DNA from: Adiantum capillus-veneris
Lineage: Eukaryota; Streptophyta; Polypodiopsida; Polypodiales; Pteridaceae
Direction: 5' to 3'
Assembly (NCBI GenBank): GCA_014529385.2
Contig: CM043969.1
Coordinates: 15,065,446 to 15,129,445 of the forward strand
DNA: 64,000 bases
The notes under the pieces were generated by a model. It saw only the letters and a list, made by a program, of their open reading frames with translations, ran no database searches and had not been told where the DNA came from. Positions 59,460 through 64,000 of the stretch are shown here, piece after piece. How positions within the stretch are numbered: position 1 is the first letter of the stretch; every line of letters begins with the position of its first letter. The position numbers were made by a program, and so were the translations under genes.

Positions 59460-59620
59460 AAGAAATCTCATCATAAGTCTTAGGGAAGTGGAGTGATACT
59501 GCAAACTCAGATTCCTCAGACTCAGGCAGCAGCGATTTAGGGAAAGAATCGGAGGAGGCACTTCGAAGAAAATCCCAACGTCAAGGGAAGGGTGCTCCAT
59601 CCAGCTCGTTAGAATCTGCT

Positions 59621-60000
59621 GTGGTGGTTAAAAGTCTGAAGGAACTATGGTGTACTCAGTGCCGAAATCTGGGACATGCTGCTAAAGAGTGTGTAATGAA
59701 TCAGAAATGGTGTGCGATCTGTACGGCCAACACTCACAATACAGTGGAATGCTATTTCAATGGTCAGGGTCGTAAAAGACGGGATTCTTCTACATGGCAC
59801 CCACTACAATCAGGGCAGGGACAAGAGCTTGCGGTGGCGATGGCTCATGCTCATACATCAGAAGCGCCCTTTCAAGGACAAGCAGAGGGATGGGGTCAAG
59901 GAGTTCGAGGTCGCAGCAAAGGTGGCCGAGATCCTAATTGACCCAAGACCTGCCTTTTTTGTTTGGGGGATGGGCATTGGCGGTTAGAGTGTTCAGAAGC
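59621..60000 (+). CDS. Zinc-knuckle region of Gag
   Basis: Three C-x2-C-x4-H-x4-C knuckles: 'CTQCRNLGHAAKEC', 'CAICTANTHNTVEC' and, in a neighbouring frame near 59,950, 'CLFCLGDGHWRLEC'. They bind the element's RNA in this family. Confidence 0.78.
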
Positions 60001-60428
60001 CATGGAATATGATCGGAAGAAGCAGAAACGTGCTGCGGGAAAATAGCCTAGTGTGGCTATGGTCCAGATTGAAGGGTTGGATCCGGTAGTTTCACTAATC
60101 ACGCGATCTGGTAAAAATGTGGTTCCAACAACCGATGGGTGGTAAGCTTCCGGATTGGACGACTCAAGAAGAAGTACGAAAAAAGATTGTGACCTGGATG
60201 CCACGGTCAGCACCACCATTGAAATCATCAAGACCATCAACCGTTGGTCTGGAAACAAATGATGGGAAAGATAGAAACAAGGATGGTACTAGGGAAGGGG
60301 ATGATTGGAATTCAGTTTGGAAAGAGGTCCTCAATTCACCAATACAAGTACCTTTGGGTTCACTACTAAAATTGGTTCCTAATTTTCATAATGCTTTGCT
60401 AGGCTAGAATTCCAAAGAGCTGAGGGAA

Positions 60429-60850
60429 GTGGACATTGCGATAGTAGCTGAAGGTGAGGGGGACAAGTCAGCCCCGTTGCCGGCAAATAGGATCACGGAT
60501 ACCCGCATTCTAGAGCTTTCAGTCAGATATCATGGTACATACATTGACAAGGTACTATTAGATGGAGGAGCGGGAGTAAATATTATTACTCAAGCAGCTT
60601 GTGAGCGTTTTGGACTCAGTGATTGGAAACCTGCACCCTTTGTAGTCCGCATGGTAGATCAAAGAAGAGTGCAGCCAGTAGGATTACTTTGAGACATTGT
60701 CCTGGATGTAGCTGGCCTATCTTTTGCTATTTCTTTAGTAGTCTTGAATATTGAGCATCATAGTCAGGATTATCACATTATTTTGGGGAGACCATGGTTA
60801 AGACAAGCCAGGGTAAAGCACAATTGGGAGGCAAATATGCTTACAATTAA
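60429..60850 (+). CDS. Retropepsin-type protease of the Ty3 element
   Basis: 'YIDKVLLDGGAGVNIITQAA' carries the active-site region. Further on, 'DYHIILGRPWLRQARV' is the conserved second motif. Aspartic protease, matures Gag-Pol in intact relatives. Confidence 0.75.
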
Positions 60851-61356
60851 AAGGGTCGCAGGAAAGTTTGGGTGATGTTGAAAACATGTAGACAACCGGT
60901 TCAGACAGCATGGCCTGTGATAGCAAAAACAGTAAATATGGTAGAAGGATTAGAAGAAGATGAAGAGGAGCAATTTTTGAAGGCTAACCCGGGCCGACAT
61001 TTCTATGATTCCGAAGGGGAAACCGCTCGGGGCTACAGGAATTTCACCCAAGACAGGGGTGCAACAGAAAGCTTAGCCTAGTCCCGAATCATTGGAGGAT
61101 ATTATTAAGCAAGAACGTGTGTTTGAAACAAAGATGGGGAAAATTACACTAGTGAAGGAAGATGAATTGGAGTAGGTCTTTCTAGGGGAACAAGCGGAGT
61201 CTCGGCCCATTTATATTAATAAGCAGCTTGAGGCAAGTTTCCGAGGAGACTTGATTGGATTACTTAAAGATGTTTTTGCATGGGAATATGAGGATATGAA
61301 AGGATTGGATCCAAAGTTTTATCAGCATACTATTAACCTGAAACCAGATGCGGTGT

Positions 61357-61364
61357 TAGTGAAG
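61357..61364 (+). repeat. 8-bp target site duplication (left), TAGTGAAG
   Basis: TAGTGAAG is repeated at 62107-62114 on the other side of the 742-bp insert. Removing the insert and one copy restores the usual spacing of the RT upstream region. Confidence 0.9.
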
Positions 61365-62106
61365 CCCGGGGGATTCACCATGGAAAACTTACCACACCAC
61401 GTAAGTGCAGGGGAGGGGTTTTTTTTTACAAGCTACATAAGCGTATAAGTTAGGGGACATGCCTCTAATAATTTATCTCCCAAGCTTAAAAATAAGGGAA
61501 GGGGTATCATATTTAGGGGGGGGGGAATGAGAGGAAGTTTTTGTGTTTCAAAATCATGGCTTCCCAAAAGAGTCTTCCCTCAAACTTATGAGTTAATAGC
61601 TACAAATATACATGCAAGAACTAGCACTACTTTGTATCAATTGCTTGTTTTGTGATTATAGTTCATTTGTTGAGGGACGAAAGCTATAAAGAGCTTGTAT
61701 AGATGCAAATTTACACAGAGAACCTAACACAACTTTATAATCATGTTTTTTGAGTAATTTAGATGGGTCCAAATTGGACGAGTAGCTAGAGTGCAAGATG
61801 AACGGGCACATAGTTTGAAAGTCAAACTAAGACACATTGAGGATACATCTAGTTATCAACAAAAGTGGTTCCTTTGTACGTTTCCAATCACTATGCTACA
61901 CGCTCTTTGACTAGTTTTACTCAGTTAGATCATGTGAGACCTACATTTTATCTGTAAAATAGGGGTATGATAGTTTTCTACATTGATTATCGTATAAGCG
62001 TAGAAAGGGGGGTCATATTCTCTAATATGAGTCGTATAGAGGGTTTTATCAAATTTGTCCGCTCGCAAGTGGCGTCCCATTTTGTATATAGAGTGAATCC
62101 CCAGGG
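61365..62106. mobile_element. 742-bp non-autonomous DNA transposon (MITE-like, 8-bp target duplication)
   Basis: Its termini are inverted repeats: the left end CCCGGGGGATTCAC and the right end, read in reverse complement, CCCTGGGGATTCAC (13 of 14 match). Perfect 8-bp duplications flank it. The interior has no ORF of note, so it depends on a transposase elsewhere. An 8-bp duplication is typical of hAT elements, though these termini lack the common CAGGG start, so the superfamily is open. Two internal segments, 'ataagcgtataagttagggg' near 61,438 and 'tataagcgtagaaagggggg' near 61,993, echo each other. It inserted just before the RT of the Ty3 element. Confidence 0.85.
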
Positions 62107-62114
62107 TAGTGAAG

Positions 62115-63450
62115 CAGCATTCTTATAGGATGAATCCAAATGTGGCAAAGCAAGTTAATGTGGAAATTGATCGTCTTTTGGAGGTGGGTTTTATTACTCC
62201 TATTGATAATCTCGAGTGGATTTCTCCCATTATGGTGGTACCAAAGAAAAACAAGCAAATTCGAATTTGTGTAGATTATCGGAAGCTGAATGCAGCCTCA
62301 GTTCCGGATCCTTTTCCTCTTCCATTTTGGAAATTGATCGTCTTTTGGAGGTGGGTTTTATTACTCCTATTGATAATCTTGAGTGGATTTCTCCCATTAT
62401 GGTGGTACCAAAGAAAAACAAGCAAATTCGAATTTGTGTAGATTATCGGAAGTTGAATGCAGCCTCAGTTCCGGATCCTTTTCCTCTTCCATTTTTGGAT
62501 TCTATTTTGGATGACGTGGTAGGGCATGAGATGTATACTTTTCTGGATGGGTTTAGTGGATATAACCAAATTAGAATGGCGTTGCGTGATCAGCCTAAAA
62601 CAACGTTTATCACAGCATGGGGCGTTTTTGCATGCACAGTGATGTGGTTCGGATTAAGGAATGCGCCCTCAACTTTTCAAAAGGATATGTTTTAAATTTT
62701 TGGTCCCTATTTGACAGATTTTATGCGGGTTTTTTTGGATGATCTCAGTGTTTTTGGAGCACAGCTGGAGCATTTGAAACAATTACGGCTATGTTTTATG
62801 AAACATCGAGAGGTAAAATTCAGTTTAAATCCTCTCAAATGTGCATTTGCAGTTAGAAGTAGAAGGTTATTGGGTCATATAATCTCTGAGGATGACATTT
62901 CCGTGGATCCGGATAAAATAGCCGCAATTATGGAAGCGCCTCCATTGGTGAATTCGATACAGTGTCAAGTCTTTCTAGGTCAATCTCGTTGGCATGGGAG
63001 GCATTTGAGGTTTGTTGCACATTTGGCAATCCCTATTAATCAGGCAGCACATTCTAAGGATTTTGAATGGACGAAGGAATGTGATCTGGCTTTTCGGAGA
63101 TTAAAACTTCAGCTGTCCAAAGCTCCGATTATGATCCCTCCGAATTGGGTTCAGGATTTTCATGTATTCATGGATGCTTCAGATTGGGCCATTGGTAGTG
63201 TGCTGATGCAGGAACAAAGTCAAGGGTGGTTTCGACCTGTCTATTACGCCAGTAGAAGATTATCATCCGCCGCAGAAATGAATTATTCAGTGAGAGAAAG
63301 AGAATGTTTAGGGATGATTTATTCAGTGAAAAAATCAGTTGGGCCGTCGATTTTTCTTTCATGTGGATCACTTGTCTCTTTTATATCTGGTGCGCCAATA
63401 GAACTTGACAGGCAAATTGGCCAAATGGGTGCTCTTGTTGCAGGAATTTG
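62115..63450 (+). CDS. Reverse transcriptase and RNase H of the Ty3 element
   Basis: RT motifs seen: 'PIMVVPKKNKQIRICVDYRK', 'FLDGFSGYNQIRMA', 'TFITAWGVFACTVMWFGLRN' and the catalytic-loop region 'VFLDDLSVF', then 'LLGHIISEDDISVDPDKIAA'. RNase H follows with 'FHVFMDASDWAIGSVLMQ', 'VYYASRRLSSAEMNY'-like text and 'RERECLGMIYSVKK'. These copy the element's RNA into DNA in intact relatives. This copy is broken. Confidence 0.88.
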
Positions 63451-64000
63451 ATTTTGAGGTCATACATCGTCCAGGAGCCCAGCATGAGGTGGCTGACTAC
63501 CTATCCAGGTTAGATTCCGGTGAGCCGCCGCTGATGAATTTTCGGATGCGTCTCTGTTTTTAACTGGAGCTGTTGCGAATGATATTACAGTTACGCAACA
63601 ACCAAGGGTCATCCCCAACATTCCATGGACTTGGTATGAGGAGATGTTTCAATTTCTCGACAGTGGAGAAATGCCTTCATTCTTGTCCAGTCATCAAAGG
63701 AAACGGATGGCTATCCAAAGCAGGAATTTTGAGATTATCATTGGGAAGCTCTATTATCGCACGGTTGCGGAGGTCTTGCTCAGATGTGTTCTACCACAAG
63801 AACAAGAAGCGGTTTTGGAGGAAGTCCATACCGGCATTGCAGGGGGCCATTTTGTAACCTTGATCACGGCTAGGAAAGTTCTACAATCAGGATTATGGTG
63901 GCCTACATTGTTTCAAGATGCGAGAAGTTATGTGCAACAGCGTGATGTGTGTCAGCGGTTGGGACAACCCACTAAAATGTCCAGACTGCCTTTTCAGCCG
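63451..64000 (+). CDS. RNase H tail and integrase N-terminus, cut by the window end
   Basis: 'FDFEVIHRPGAQHEVADYLS' is the standard RNase H-integrase linker. The HHCC zinc region then begins: 'HTGIAGGHF', 'LQSGLWWPTLFQDARSYVQQ', 'DVCQRLGQPTKM'. The rest of integrase and the 3' LTR lie beyond 64,000. Confidence 0.8.

Larger units (their letters stand above)
58200..64000 (+). mobile_element. Polymerase-bearing Ty3-type LTR element, runs past the window
   Basis: An LTR end ...ATTACA at 58534 is followed by a primer site. In order come Gag with three zinc knuckles, protease, RT, RNase H and the start of integrase, cut by the window edge at 64,000. The order protease-RT-RNase H-integrase defines Ty3/Gypsy. 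Its primer site differs from the tRNA-Asp type of the other elements, so it is a separate lineage. It is old, with something like ten breaks, and carries a DNA transposon at 61365-62106. The left LTR boundary is not resolved. Confidence 0.88.

Overview
The window looks like a gene-poor stretch of a very large, repeat-rich land-plant nuclear genome. Decayed PPR (pentatricopeptide) fragments read like the PPR proteins of homosporous ferns, and there is a plant-type trihelix/Myb-SANT fragment. Long GA/CT microsatellites and nested LTR retrotransposons fill the rest. A fern is my best guess; the evidence is stylistic and I could not run a search. I see no intact host gene and no rRNA, tRNA or CRISPR.

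Layout. 1-3023: unassigned AT-rich DNA with an (AG)n tract. 3024-11449: an LTR element with a perfect 5-bp target duplication and no protein coding (LARD type). 11450-13432: old unassigned DNA. 13433-19857: a minus-strand LTR element with a Gag domain but no polymerase (TR-GAG type). 19858-24480: unassigned, including a second copy of the repeat into which the 3-kb LARD inserted. 24490-30084: an old minus-strand Ty3-type element (Gag, leader, primer site, part of an LTR), interrupted by a plus-strand Copia fragment. 30085-45630: a young 15.5-kb LTR element, the most remarkable object here. 45960-46690: trihelix pseudogene. 46927-56109: PPR fragments and LTRs in the order PPR-LTR-internal-PPR-LTR, with a truncated Copia end in between. 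56110-57560: antisense Copia fragment. 58200-64000: a polymerase-bearing Ty3 element that runs off the window and carries a 742-bp DNA transposon with terminal inverted repeats and an 8-bp target duplication.

The young element at 30085-45630 has LTRs about 99% identical, a 5-bp target duplication, a tRNA-Asp primer site and a polypurine tract. It encodes a long Gag-protease protein, an integrase-C-terminus-like segment followed by a second retropepsin-like domain, a protein with repeated tryptophan motifs, and two further 3' ORFs, one strongly coiled coil. No reverse transcriptase, RNase H or integrase core is visible, so it should depend on a partner. Its two non-coding blocks carry nine copies of a 24-bp palindrome at strikingly regular spacings (about 284 and 125-135 bp), kept while the flanks have diverged.

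Together, four LTR elements in this window show no recognisable polymerase, and the only visible polymerase belongs to a different lineage with a different primer site. The picture is of retroelements mobilised in trans, with shared non-coding architecture: tRNA-Asp primer sites, CGCG-centred palindromes and units of about 135-142 bp.
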